From Phycisphaerae bacterium (GTDB taxonomy: Bacteria > Planctomycetota > Phycisphaerae > Sedimentisphaerales > Anaerobacaceae): a stretch of DNA of 51,532 nt. A program made the position numbers and the translations under genes. Where the stretch lies: assembly GCA_017993835.1 (NCBI GenBank), contig JAGOLX010000043.1:1-51532 (forward strand). The letters are read 5' to 3'. Below the pieces are notes generated by a model. It did not search any database, had not been told where the DNA came from, and worked only from the letters and a program-made list of their open reading frames with translations. This document shows, piece by piece, positions 18,402 through 25,507 of the stretch (the stretch's first letter is position 1; every line of letters begins with the position of its first letter).

Positions 18402-18515
18402 AGTGGAGTTCTGCAAGAGGGCGGATTCGGCCCGTGTTTTCTGAAGGAACCCGGTCCCTTTTGCACAATGGCAATCGAAGGGAAAGTTGGCGTAAGTTTT
18501 TCAGGTGAGATGATT

Positions 18516-19163
18516 ATGGACAAGACGTTTGCTTTACAGGCGGAATTGAGGGAGCGCATCGGCTCGAAGGCGACTGCGGCGGTTCGCAAGCAGGGTCGCA
18601 TCCCGGGCGTCGTGTACGGACACAAGCAGCAACCCGTCGCGATCTCGGTGAACGCCCATGACTTCGTCGAGGGCGTCCGTCACGGACATCGGCTGATGGA
18701 CATCACGGTCGGCGGCACCACGGAAACGGCGCTCATCAAGGATCTGCAATACGATCACCTGGGCCGCAACATCGTTCACGTCGATCTGATGCGCGTGGAC
18801 GTGACGGAAATGATCACGGTGACGGTGCCGGTGGAGCTCAAGGGCGTCGCCAAGGGCAGTCAGGAAGGCGGCGTCGTCGAGGCGAACACCAGCCGGCTCG
18901 AAGTCGAGTGTCTGGCGATCCACATTCCCAACTCGATCGTCGTGTCGATCAAGGACCTGGGCGTGGGCGAATCGATCAAGGCCGGCGACGTCAAGCTGCC
19001 CGAGGGCGTCAAGCTGGTGACCCCGGCGGACATCATCGTCGCGAGCTGCCGCATCGTGGCCGAGGCCAAGACCACGGAGCAAGTGGAGGCCGAGGCGCCC
19101 GCAGTGCCCGAGGTCATCACCGAGAAGGCCCCCAAGGCCGAGGAAGGCGGCGAAGAGCAGTGA
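18516..19163 (+). CDS. rplY: 50S ribosomal protein L25, CTC/TL5 form
   Basis: 215 residues from ATG 18516. AGGTGA lies 7 bases before it, whereas the ATG at 18510 would have only 1 base of spacing. The N-terminal L25 domain (1-90) binds 5S rRNA (GRIPGVVYGHKQQPVAI, HVDLMRVD). A second beta domain (91-180) gives the long CTC form, and an acidic Glu/Ala/Pro tail follows. It sits 114 bases behind prs and 39 before pth, the normal prs-ctc-pth order. Confidence 0.95.
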   Translation: MDKTFALQAELRERIGSKATAAVRKQGRIPGVVYGHKQQPVAISVNAHDFVEGVRHGHRLMDITVGGTTETALIKDLQYDHLGRNIVHVDLMRVDVTEMITVTVPVELKGVAKGSQEGGVVEANTSRLEVECLAIHIPNSIVVSIKDLGVGESIKAGDVKLPEGVKLVTPADIIVASCRIVAEAKTTEQVEAEAPAVPEVITEKAPKAEEGGEEQ

Positions 19164-19202
19164 TCGTCTGGCCGCGCGGCTTGCTGAGCGGAAACGGGAC
19201 CC

Positions 19203-19781
19203 ATGGCAGAAGTCAGGCTTGTCGTTGGTTTGGGAAATCCGGGTCCGGAGTACGCCGAGACGCGGCATAACCTGGGCTTCAAGGTGATCGAAGCTCTGGA
19301 GGATGCATTGGGAATCGAGGTCAAACAGCGTAAGTTCAACGCCCGAATCGGCGAAGGGCTCCAGGCCGGGGTCAAGGTGATCCTGATGAAACCCTGGAAG
19401 TTCATGAACCGCAGCGGCGAATCGGTCGCGGCGGCCGTCGGGTTCTACAAGCTGGACCTTCGCAGTCTGATGGTCGTGGTGGACGACCGGGCGCTGGAGC
19501 CCGGCGCGATGCGGCTCCGCGGCCAGGGTTCGGCCGGCGGGCACAACGGGCTGGCGGACATCATCGAGAAGCTCGGCTCGAACGAGTTTCCCCGCTGCCG
19601 GGTCGGGATCGGCCAGTGCGCGGGTGCCGAGGCGGTGGGCTACGTGCTGGGTCGACCGGACCCGCAGGACAAGCCGCTGCTGAACCAGGCGATTCTCAAG
19701 GCCCGCGATGCGGTGTTCCACTGGCTGCGGTTCGGACTGGACAAGACGATGAATGAGTTCAACAGGGCGCAGGAACAATGA
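19203..19781 (+). CDS. pth: peptidyl-tRNA hydrolase
   Basis: 192 residues; releases peptides from stalled peptidyl-tRNA. The start matches the family (VRLVVGLGNPGPEYAETRHN) with the conserved Asn and catalytic His20-equivalent. The middle has KPWKFMNRSGESV and the catalytic Asp in VVVDDRALEPG, then QGSAGGHNGLADI. The length is typical. The preceding gene is the L25 homologue and the S6 gene follows after 80 bases. Confidence 0.97.
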   Translation: MAEVRLVVGLGNPGPEYAETRHNLGFKVIEALEDALGIEVKQRKFNARIGEGLQAGVKVILMKPWKFMNRSGESVAAAVGFYKLDLRSLMVVVDDRALEPGAMRLRGQGSAGGHNGLADIIEKLGSNEFPRCRVGIGQCAGAEAVGYVLGRPDPQDKPLLNQAILKARDAVFHWLRFGLDKTMNEFNRAQEQ

Positions 19782-19861
19782 CCGTGAAGCGTCGTGCTCT
19801 CTGTTGGTTTGAGTGTTGATGTGGGATGGTTATTCACAATCGGGAGGTCATAGGTTCACAG

Positions 19862-20338
19862 ATGGCTGCAAAGCGATTATACGAAGGGATGTTTCTGGTG
19901 GATTCGGCTCTCGCGACCGCCGACTGGGACGGCACGCTGGCCATAATCGAGAACATCCTCAAGCGAGCGGATGCCGAAGTGGTGGCGATCCGCAAATGGG
20001 GTGAGCGCAAGCTCGCGTACGACATCGAGCGCAAACAGCGAGGGACGTACATCCTGGCCTACTTCAAGGTCGACGGCCGTCGGATTCCCGGGATCGAGAA
20101 GGACGTGCAACTGTCCGAGAAGGTGATGCGGTGCCTGGTCCTGACGACGGAGAAACGTCCGCCGGAATTGATCGAGGCGGACATCAAGGGCCTCCCGAAG
20201 GACGACATCCCGGTTGAAGGCAGGCCCGAGCCCGAGGATCGGGAGGATCGCGGCGATCGAGATCGTCGTCGTCGCAGCCTGAGCGACGAGCCGCTGGCAA
20301 TTCCCGCGTACGATGATTCCGTCGGCCGGGCCGACTGA
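19862..20338 (+). CDS. rpsF: 30S ribosomal protein S6
   Basis: 158 residues from ATG 19862. The upstream ATG at 19826 adds 12 non-homologous residues, but a GGAGGT lies between the two, so either may be used. The body is bS6 (KRLYEGMFLVDSA, WGERKLAYDIERKQRGTY, VLTTEKRP). A C-terminal charged extension (from about 118) is rich in Asp, Glu and Arg and is longer than in E. coli. It starts the S6-SSB-S18-L9 group. Confidence 0.95.
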   Translation: MAAKRLYEGMFLVDSALATADWDGTLAIIENILKRADAEVVAIRKWGERKLAYDIERKQRGTYILAYFKVDGRRIPGIEKDVQLSEKVMRCLVLTTEKRPPELIEADIKGLPKDDIPVEGRPEPEDREDRGDRDRRRRSLSDEPLAIPAYDDSVGRAD

Positions 20339-20470
20339 GACACGTGAGGACCCGCTCTCGAAAGGGGCCCTGCCGACCCGGGAAGGAATGCGTGGGGCGG
20401 CCCGAAGGCTCGGGGATTCCCTCGGGCACGATGCGCCGCGCGGCGCGCACGACAAGGGATGGATGACGAT

Positions 20471-20926
20471 ATGGCAAGCTACAACAAGATTCTGCTGATG
20501 GGCAATCTGACGCGCGACCCACAGCTCTCCTATACGCCCAGTCAGACTGCGGTGGTGGATTTCGGCCTGGCGACGAACCGCAAGTGGAACGCCCAGGACG
20601 GGAGCCAGCGCGACGAGACCTGCTTCGTGGACTGCCGTGCGTTCGGACGGATGGCGGAGAACATCAACAAGTTCTTCAAGAAGGGCAAGCCGATCTTCGT
20701 GGAAGGCCGGTTGTCCTTCGATCAATGGACCGGCCAGGACGGCGTCAAGCGGAGCAAGCACCGCGTGACCGTGGAGAATTTCACGTTCCTGCCCGGCACG
20801 GGGGCCGGCGGCGGACCCGCCGACCAGCAGTTCGACCCCGGCGCCGGTGGCGGATACGACGAGTCGGGACCCGCCGGACCAGGGCGGCCGGCCGGGCCCG
20901 TGCCCAATGATGAAATACCGTTTTGA
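20471..20926 (+). CDS. ssb: single-stranded DNA-binding protein
   Basis: 151 residues from ATG 20471. An ATG at 20459 overlaps the ribosome site AAGGGA and is less likely. The OB-fold (about 1-108) shows NKILLMGNLTRDPQL, FVDCRAFGRMAENI and GRLSFDQW. A Gly/Pro linker follows, and the acidic tip ends NDEIPF, the peptide that recruits replication and repair partners. It sits between S6 and S18, 21 bases before the latter. Confidence 0.96.
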   Translation: MASYNKILLMGNLTRDPQLSYTPSQTAVVDFGLATNRKWNAQDGSQRDETCFVDCRAFGRMAENINKFFKKGKPIFVEGRLSFDQWTGQDGVKRSKHRVTVENFTFLPGTGAGGGPADQQFDPGAGGGYDESGPAGPGRPAGPVPNDEIPF

Positions 20927-20947
20927 TCGTTGACTATGAGGTAAGAT

Positions 20948-21226
20948 ATGGCGATGCGACCAAGAACACAAAGGACAGGACAACAGAAGACGACCAGGAG
21001 AAGGAGCGGGTTTGCCGGCGCGCGGGAGCAGACGCAGTGCCGATTCTGCCGGGGCGGGATCAAGTACATCGACTACAAGGACATCGACACCCTGCAGAAG
21101 CTCCTGACCAACCGCGGCAAGATCTACTCGCGCAAGCGAAGCGGGAACTGCGCCGGCTGCCAGCGCAAGGCGAAGCTGGCGATCAAGCGGGCGCGCTTCA
21201 TGGCCCTGCTGCCCTACACCGCGTGA
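20948..21226 (+). CDS. rpsR: 30S ribosomal protein S18, zinc-ribbon form
   Basis: 92 residues. The S18 core reads IDYKDIDTLQKLLTNRGKI and RKAKLAIKRARFMALLPY. Two CxxC pairs (CRFC near 31-34 and CAGC near 68-71) make this a putative metal-binding variant. Many bacteria have lost these cysteines. The GAGGTAAG ribosome site is 4 bases before the ATG. Confidence 0.96.
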   Translation: MAMRPRTQRTGQQKTTRRRSGFAGAREQTQCRFCRGGIKYIDYKDIDTLQKLLTNRGKIYSRKRSGNCAGCQRKAKLAIKRARFMALLPYTA

Positions 21227-21227
21227 T

Positions 21228-21336
21228 CCGAATTTACGATTTACAATTTACTATTCACGATGGGGAACGCCGCGATGCGGCCAGCGTGATCCCGTCGGCG
21301 GTGGCCAAATAGTAAATGGCAAATAGTAAATAATCC
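21228..21336. repeat. family B AT-rich inverted repeat, copy 3
   Basis: The left arm reads TTTACGATTTACAATTTACT and the right arm reads CCAAATAGTAAATGGCAAAT and then AGTAAATAATCC, around a GC-rich centre. It fills almost the whole gap between rpsR and rplI. Confidence 0.8.
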
Positions 21337-21354
21337 ATTCCAAGGGGTTTTGAT

Positions 21355-21849
21355 ATGAAAGTATTGCTCTGTGAGGATATCAAGAAACTGGGCTGGCTCG
21401 GTGACGTGGTGGAGGTCAACGTGGGCTATGCCCGGAACTACCTGCTGCCCCAGGGCCTGGCCAAGGTGGCGACCGAGGGGAACATTCGCGCCATCGCCAA
21501 GGAGAAGGCCAAGCGCGCGGAACAGCGGTTGAAGGAGCGCCGGCAGCTCGAGAAGGCGGTCGCGGCGGTCAACGGCGCCGAGGCCGTCCTGGCCGCGAAG
21601 GCCAACGAGCAAGGCGTGCTCTTCGGGTCCGTGACCGAGAGCATGATCGCCGCCAATCTGCGGTCCCAGGGCTTCGAGGTGGCCGACGAGATCGTCAAGC
21701 TGCCCGAGCACATCAAGCAGGTCGGCACGCACGAAGTGACCCTGCGGTTTGCGGAAGACCTCACGGCGACTGTCCGCGTCGTCGTGGTTTCGGAGCAAGC
21801 CGAAGAAGCGCCGAAGGAAGAGACGCCACAGGAACCCCCGCAGGCGTGA
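21355..21849 (+). CDS. rplI: 50S ribosomal protein L9
   Basis: 164 residues. The N-terminal domain (KVLLCEDIKKLGWLGDVVEV, GYARNYLLPQGLA) and a long connecting helix (about 45-75) precede the C-terminal rRNA-binding domain (GVLFGSVTESMI). An acidic tail (EEAPKEETPQEPPQ) ends it. An AAGGGG ribosome site lies 8 bases before the ATG. Last gene of the ribosomal group. Confidence 0.97.
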   Translation: MKVLLCEDIKKLGWLGDVVEVNVGYARNYLLPQGLAKVATEGNIRAIAKEKAKRAEQRLKERRQLEKAVAAVNGAEAVLAAKANEQGVLFGSVTESMIAANLRSQGFEVADEIVKLPEHIKQVGTHEVTLRFAEDLTATVRVVVVSEQAEEAPKEETPQEPPQA

Positions 21850-22566
21850 GTGGTTGAAACGACGGACAGAGGACGGAGAACCCGAGCGTCTGCGTCCTCT
21901 GTCCTGCGCCCTCTGAGAATCCCACCTCGACGAAGCCCCATGGGCTCATCCCGCGCAAGAAGCGATAATTCAGGAATTTCCGAACTAGCGAGAGATTGCC
22001 GCGTATCGTACTGTGATGCGGTGAGAAGATGACCGGGTCCCCGAAAGATGCACAGAATCGGGGGACCGGATGTGCCCTGCTGAAACGGAGGACAGGCTGG
22101 TGCGCGTTCGGTGCCAAGCTGGGATTTGGCGCCGAACGCGGGAAAGGGGTACCGTCGTGGTTGGATTCGCGGCGAAAACAGATTGTCAAACCCTACCCTT
22201 GGATTCGGCTTGCATTCCCAATTCATGCCTCTCTTTCTGAGATGGCCACCGCGGGCCGCGCGCCTGCGGCGAGGACATAGCCATCCACAGGGCCTCCAAC
22301 CAAAAGGCTGCGAGTTGCACAGGCTCGCAGCCTTTTACTTTGACGGCGCAGGCGCAGAACTCGCGGAGTCCACGCTCCGCCCGGAACACGGATCGTTCAC
22401 CCCACCGGCAATCAGGTCGGGGAATGGGTGAACGGTTTGAACGGCAGGCGGCCTGGAGGGATTGGGCAGGGTGTTGCAGGGCCTGATCCTCGCCGCTCCC
22501 TACAAGTTAACTCGCGTTAAACGACGTAAGATGAGGCCCTGCAACAGCTTGCGGGAATAATGGTAG
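21850..22566. other. 717-bp gene-free stretch with five strong hairpins
   Basis: No protein-like frame. It holds an 11-bp stem (GGACAGAGGAC, 21864-21874 with 21894-21904) just after rplI and a hairpin at about 22032-22068 (CCGGGTCCCCGA/TCGGGGGACCGG, one bulge). It also holds a 15-bp stem with one mismatch (22103-22117 with 22126-22140), the terminator at 22302-22336, and a 12-bp stem with a 49-nt loop (22473-22484 with 22534-22545). It could contain an unknown structured RNA. Confidence 0.5.
22302..22336 (+). terminator. bidirectional intrinsic terminator
   Basis: A perfect 13-bp stem AAAAGGCTGCGAG/CTCGCAGCCTTTT with a 9-nt loop, A-rich on one side and T-rich on the other. It can end transcription from the rplI side and from the opposite strand. 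Confidence 0.8.
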
Positions 22567-22649
22567 TGGACAGGGTAGGAATCGAACCTACGTAGGCTCA
22601 CGCCAATGGGTTTACAGCCCATCCCCTTTAGCCGCTCGGGCACCTGTCC
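22567..22649 (-). tRNA. tRNA-Tyr (anticodon GTA)
   Basis: An 83-nt class II tRNA. The acceptor is GGACAGG/CCTGTCC and the anticodon loop CTGTAAA (anticodon GTA). It has a long variable arm and a T arm with GGTTCGATTCC. CCA is not encoded. The promoter at 22685-22713 lies upstream on the same strand. Confidence 0.97.
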
Positions 22650-22684
22650 GAGTATCCAGCCGCGACCATCGCGACCAGACCATC

Positions 22685-22713
22685 ATTAAACTGCAAAAGC
22701 CCGCTTGTGTCAA
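22685..22713 (-). promoter_or_regulatory. promoter of tRNA-Tyr
   Basis: On the minus strand: TTGACA, 17 bp, TTTAAT, ending about 36 bases before the tRNA 5' end. Confidence 0.6.
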
Positions 22714-22822
22714 CCGCCAAAGGCGGATTTTTCACACGCCCGCCGGGAATGCACCCCCGCCGCGGGGTACATTCCCGTTGTTGCGGCCACTCACATAGCG
22801 ACGAGACACGGGCCGGACACTG

Positions 22823-22951
22823 TCATTCCTGCGAAGCAGGAATCCAGCAACCGTGGCGTGCGACAAATCCCAGGAAGTGGATTCCCGCTTCCGCGGGAAT
22901 GAAAATCCAGGGGCTCCGTGAACCCCTATCGTATGCCCGCAGGCACGGTCA
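22823..22951 (+). repeat. repeat D, palindromic intergenic repeat copy 1
   Basis: Contains GGATTCCCGCTTCCGCGGGAA, a weaker CATTCCTGCGAAGCAGGAAT hairpin, and a GGGGCTCCGTGAACCCC segment. The reverse complement of 28485-28601 has the same parts in the same order. The remainder of 22650-23089 shows no gene. Confidence 0.7.
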
Positions 22952-23089
22952 CGCGACCCCGCCCGTGGCCCCGAGTTGTTTTCCCTTGTCTGGTCGGAAG
23001 ACGTGTGCCACAATGGCGCGCGAGGCACGCGCTCGCACATCGCAGCAAGCCCCGGCCCGGCAGGACGCACACTGGATTCGGAAGGTCAA

Positions 23090-24619
23090 ATGGGTGACAA
23101 GGCGCCGAAGGAAATCGTGAGGGAGACCCCGCAGGGTTCCGCCTGTCCTGCGCCCCCGACGGGCGAAGGCGCCCATGCGCCCCTGTGGGACACGGACTAC
23201 CAGAACTACGTCGCGGAGCACCGAACGTTCTTCGACAAGGTGGCGGGCCAGTGGGATGGCTGGCACCGGCGCAACGCGGGTTATCACCGACAGATCCTCG
23301 ATCAGTATCGGTTCCTGATCGCCCCCGGCGCTCGGGTCCTGGAGGTCGGCTGCGCCACGGGCGAGCTGCTGGCCGGACTGGAGCCCGCGAGCGGCGTGGG
23401 GATCGACGTCAGTCCCGAGATGATCGAGTCCGCCCAGCGCAAGTTCAAAGACAGGGGCATCGAGTTCGTCGCCTCGCCGATCGAGGAGTGGTGCCCGGAC
23501 GGTCGGCAGTTCGACTACATTATCCTCTCGGATGTTGTAGGCCTGCTCCGCGACATCGAGCTGGTGTTCCACCGTCTCCGCGCCTGCTGCCATCCGAGGA
23601 CGCGACTGATCCTCAATTTCCACAGTCAGGCGTGGATGCCCGTCTTCGCCGCGGCGCAGAAGCTGAAGCTCAAGGCGCCGTCTCCCCGCGTCAACTGGGT
23701 CACTCGCGAGGACGTCGCGGGCCTGCTCCGTCTGGCGGGCTTCGAGCCGTTTCGCGCGTTCTCTCGCATCCTGATCCCGACGCGGATTCCCGTGGTCCGC
23801 ACGCTGGCCAATCGGATCTTCGCCCGATTCGTTCCATTCAAGTGGTTCTGCATCAGCAACTTCGTGGTCGCCCGAGTCCCGATAGCTCCGTTCCAGCGTC
23901 CGCCGCGAGTGTCGGTGGTGTGCCCGTGCCGGAATGAGGCCGGCCATATCGAGCGGGTCGTGTCCCGCGTCCCGCAAATGGGCGCGGGCACCGAGCTGGT
24001 CTTCGTCGAGGGCGGGAGCCAGGACGACACGTACGACCGCTGTCTCGCGGCTCAGCGAGATCATCCCGAGCTGGACATCCAGGTCGTCAAGCAGGCGGGA
24101 AAGGGCAAGGGCGACGCGGTCCGCCTGGGTTTCTCGAAGGCCTCCGGCGACGTCCTCATGATCCTCGACGCCGACATGACGGTTCCGCCCGAGGACCTGA
24201 CGCGCTTTTATCGTGTCCTCGCGAGCGGCATTGCCGAGTTCCTGAACGGCTCGCGCCTGGTCTATCCGATGGACAAGAAGGCCATGCGATTCCTGAACCT
24301 GTGCGCCAACAAGTTCTTCGCGTGGGCGTTCAGCGCCATCCTGGAGCAGGGGGTCAAGGACACCCTGTGCGGCACGAAGGTCCTGCTCCGCAGCGACTAC
24401 GAGCGGATCGCGGCGTCTCGTGCGTACTTCGGGCACCTGGACCCGTTCGGGGATTTCGACCTGCTCTTCGGGGCGGCCAAGCTCCACCTGAAGATCCAGG
24501 ACCTGCCCATCATCTACCGGGACCGAAGCTACGGGACGACGAACATCAGCCGCTTCCGGCATGGCTGGATGCTCCTGAGGATGGCCGGACGAGGTCTGTG
24601 GCGTCTCAAGTGCGGGTAG
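23090..24619 (+). CDS. SAM methyltransferase fused to a GT2 glycosyltransferase
   Basis: 509 residues from ATG 23090, which has GGAAGG 5 bases before it. The longer frame from 22976 adds non-homologous sequence. The N-terminal half (about 45-255) is a class I methyltransferase: motif I VLEVGCATGELL (83-94), GIDVSPEMI, then YIILSDVVGLL. The C-terminal half (from 273) is a GT2 glycosyltransferase of the polyprenyl-phosphate mannosyl/glucosyl transferase type. It has VSVVCPCRNEAGHI, GKGKGDAVRLGF, the DAD metal site (360-362), TLCGTKVLL and YGTTNISRF. It may glycosylate a lipid carrier and methylate the sugar or a linked group. No membrane helix is obvious. The next gene starts 8 bases later, so the two form an operon. 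Confidence 0.9.
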   Translation: MGDKAPKEIVRETPQGSACPAPPTGEGAHAPLWDTDYQNYVAEHRTFFDKVAGQWDGWHRRNAGYHRQILDQYRFLIAPGARVLEVGCATGELLAGLEPASGVGIDVSPEMIESAQRKFKDRGIEFVASPIEEWCPDGRQFDYIILSDVVGLLRDIELVFHRLRACCHPRTRLILNFHSQAWMPVFAAAQKLKLKAPSPRVNWVTREDVAGLLRLAGFEPFRAFSRILIPTRIPVVRTLANRIFARFVPFKWFCISNFVVARVPIAPFQRPPRVSVVCPCRNEAGHIERVVSRVPQMGAGTELVFVEGGSQDDTYDRCLAAQRDHPELDIQVVKQAGKGKGDAVRLGFSKASGDVLMILDADMTVPPEDLTRFYRVLASGIAEFLNGSRLVYPMDKKAMRFLNLCANKFFAWAFSAILEQGVKDTLCGTKVLLRSDYERIAASRAYFGHLDPFGDFDLLFGAAKLHLKIQDLPIIYRDRSYGTTNISRFRHGWMLLRMAGRGLWRLKCG

Positions 24620-24627
24620 TGCGTGAC

Positions 24628-25404
24628 ATGGCGGACCCGAATCCCTCCAACGACTACTTACAGGAACTGCTGCACCAGCGCAAAGCGTGGGACCGCAAGG
24701 CCTCGCTCCGCGCGATCTATCACCTCTGGTACCAGCGGATCGTCGAGTCCCTGGCTCCCCTCGTTCCGACGGTCGAAATCGGCTCCGGCTGCGGCAACTT
24801 CAAGACGTACTATCCCCGCGCTGTGGCGACGGATGTGGTCCGTGCCCACGAGTCCATTGACCGCATTGTGGATGCCCGCGACCTGCCGTTCGGTGAGCGC
24901 CAGGTCGGCAACTTCGTTCTGATCGATGTGCTGCACCATCTGTCCCGCCCGCTGCAATTCCTGCGGTCCGCCCAGAAGGCGCTCGCGCCGCAGGGACGAA
25001 TCGTCATCCTGGAGCCCGCGGGAACGCCCTTCGCAAGGCTCATCTGGAAATGCTGCCATCACGAGCCCTTCGACGCTCGTCAGGACCTCTTCGGGGAAGC
25101 CTGGCAGACGTGGCCTTGCGAGGATCGCGAAGCCTTCAGCAATATGGCGATCGCGACGATCCTGTTCCGCGACCGGCGGGAGGAGACGCTGAAGTGCCTG
25201 CCCGAACTGTCCTTGCGCTCGATGGAATACTCGGACTTCGTCGTTTGGCCCGCGACGGGCGGGTTCAGCTACTTCGGCTTCATGCCCGCCTGCCTGGTGT
25301 CTCCACTGCACAGGCTGGAGCACTGTCTGACCTCGTGGTGCGCCTCCAAGCTGACGGGACTCCGCGTCCTGATCGTCCTGGAGAAGAGGCCGGAGGCCCC
25401 CTGA
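24628..25404 (+). CDS. class I SAM-dependent methyltransferase
   Basis: 258 residues, start at ATG 24628 just after the stop of the fusion gene. Motif I reads VEIGSGCGNFKTYYP (49-63), and the post-I acidic residue may be in ATDVV. IDVLHHLSRPLQFL and RIVILEPAGTPFARL are typical of methyltransferases acting on small molecules, lipids or glycans. The C-terminal region (FSYFGFMPACLVSPLHRLEHC) carries a lid-like hydrophobic segment. It probably works in the same surface-glycan pathway as the preceding gene. Confidence 0.88.
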   Translation: MADPNPSNDYLQELLHQRKAWDRKASLRAIYHLWYQRIVESLAPLVPTVEIGSGCGNFKTYYPRAVATDVVRAHESIDRIVDARDLPFGERQVGNFVLIDVLHHLSRPLQFLRSAQKALAPQGRIVILEPAGTPFARLIWKCCHHEPFDARQDLFGEAWQTWPCEDREAFSNMAIATILFRDRREETLKCLPELSLRSMEYSDFVVWPATGGFSYFGFMPACLVSPLHRLEHCLTSWCASKLTGLRVLIVLEKRPEAP

Positions 25405-25507
25405 TCGACGAACTCAGGCGACCGTCCCCGCCATCCAATCAGCGGGGTCCTTGTCTTGTGGACGCAGACCCCGCCGGGATCTCAGGATGTACGCCGCGCC
25501 GGTCGGG

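Noticed and set aside
22103-22140. Hairpin with CGCGTTCGG...CCGAACGCG resembling the CRISPR repeat stem
   Set aside because: Only the short GC-rich stem is shared. The rest of the 36-bp repeat, including the CCCCATTGAAGC end, is absent, so chance similarity is more likely.
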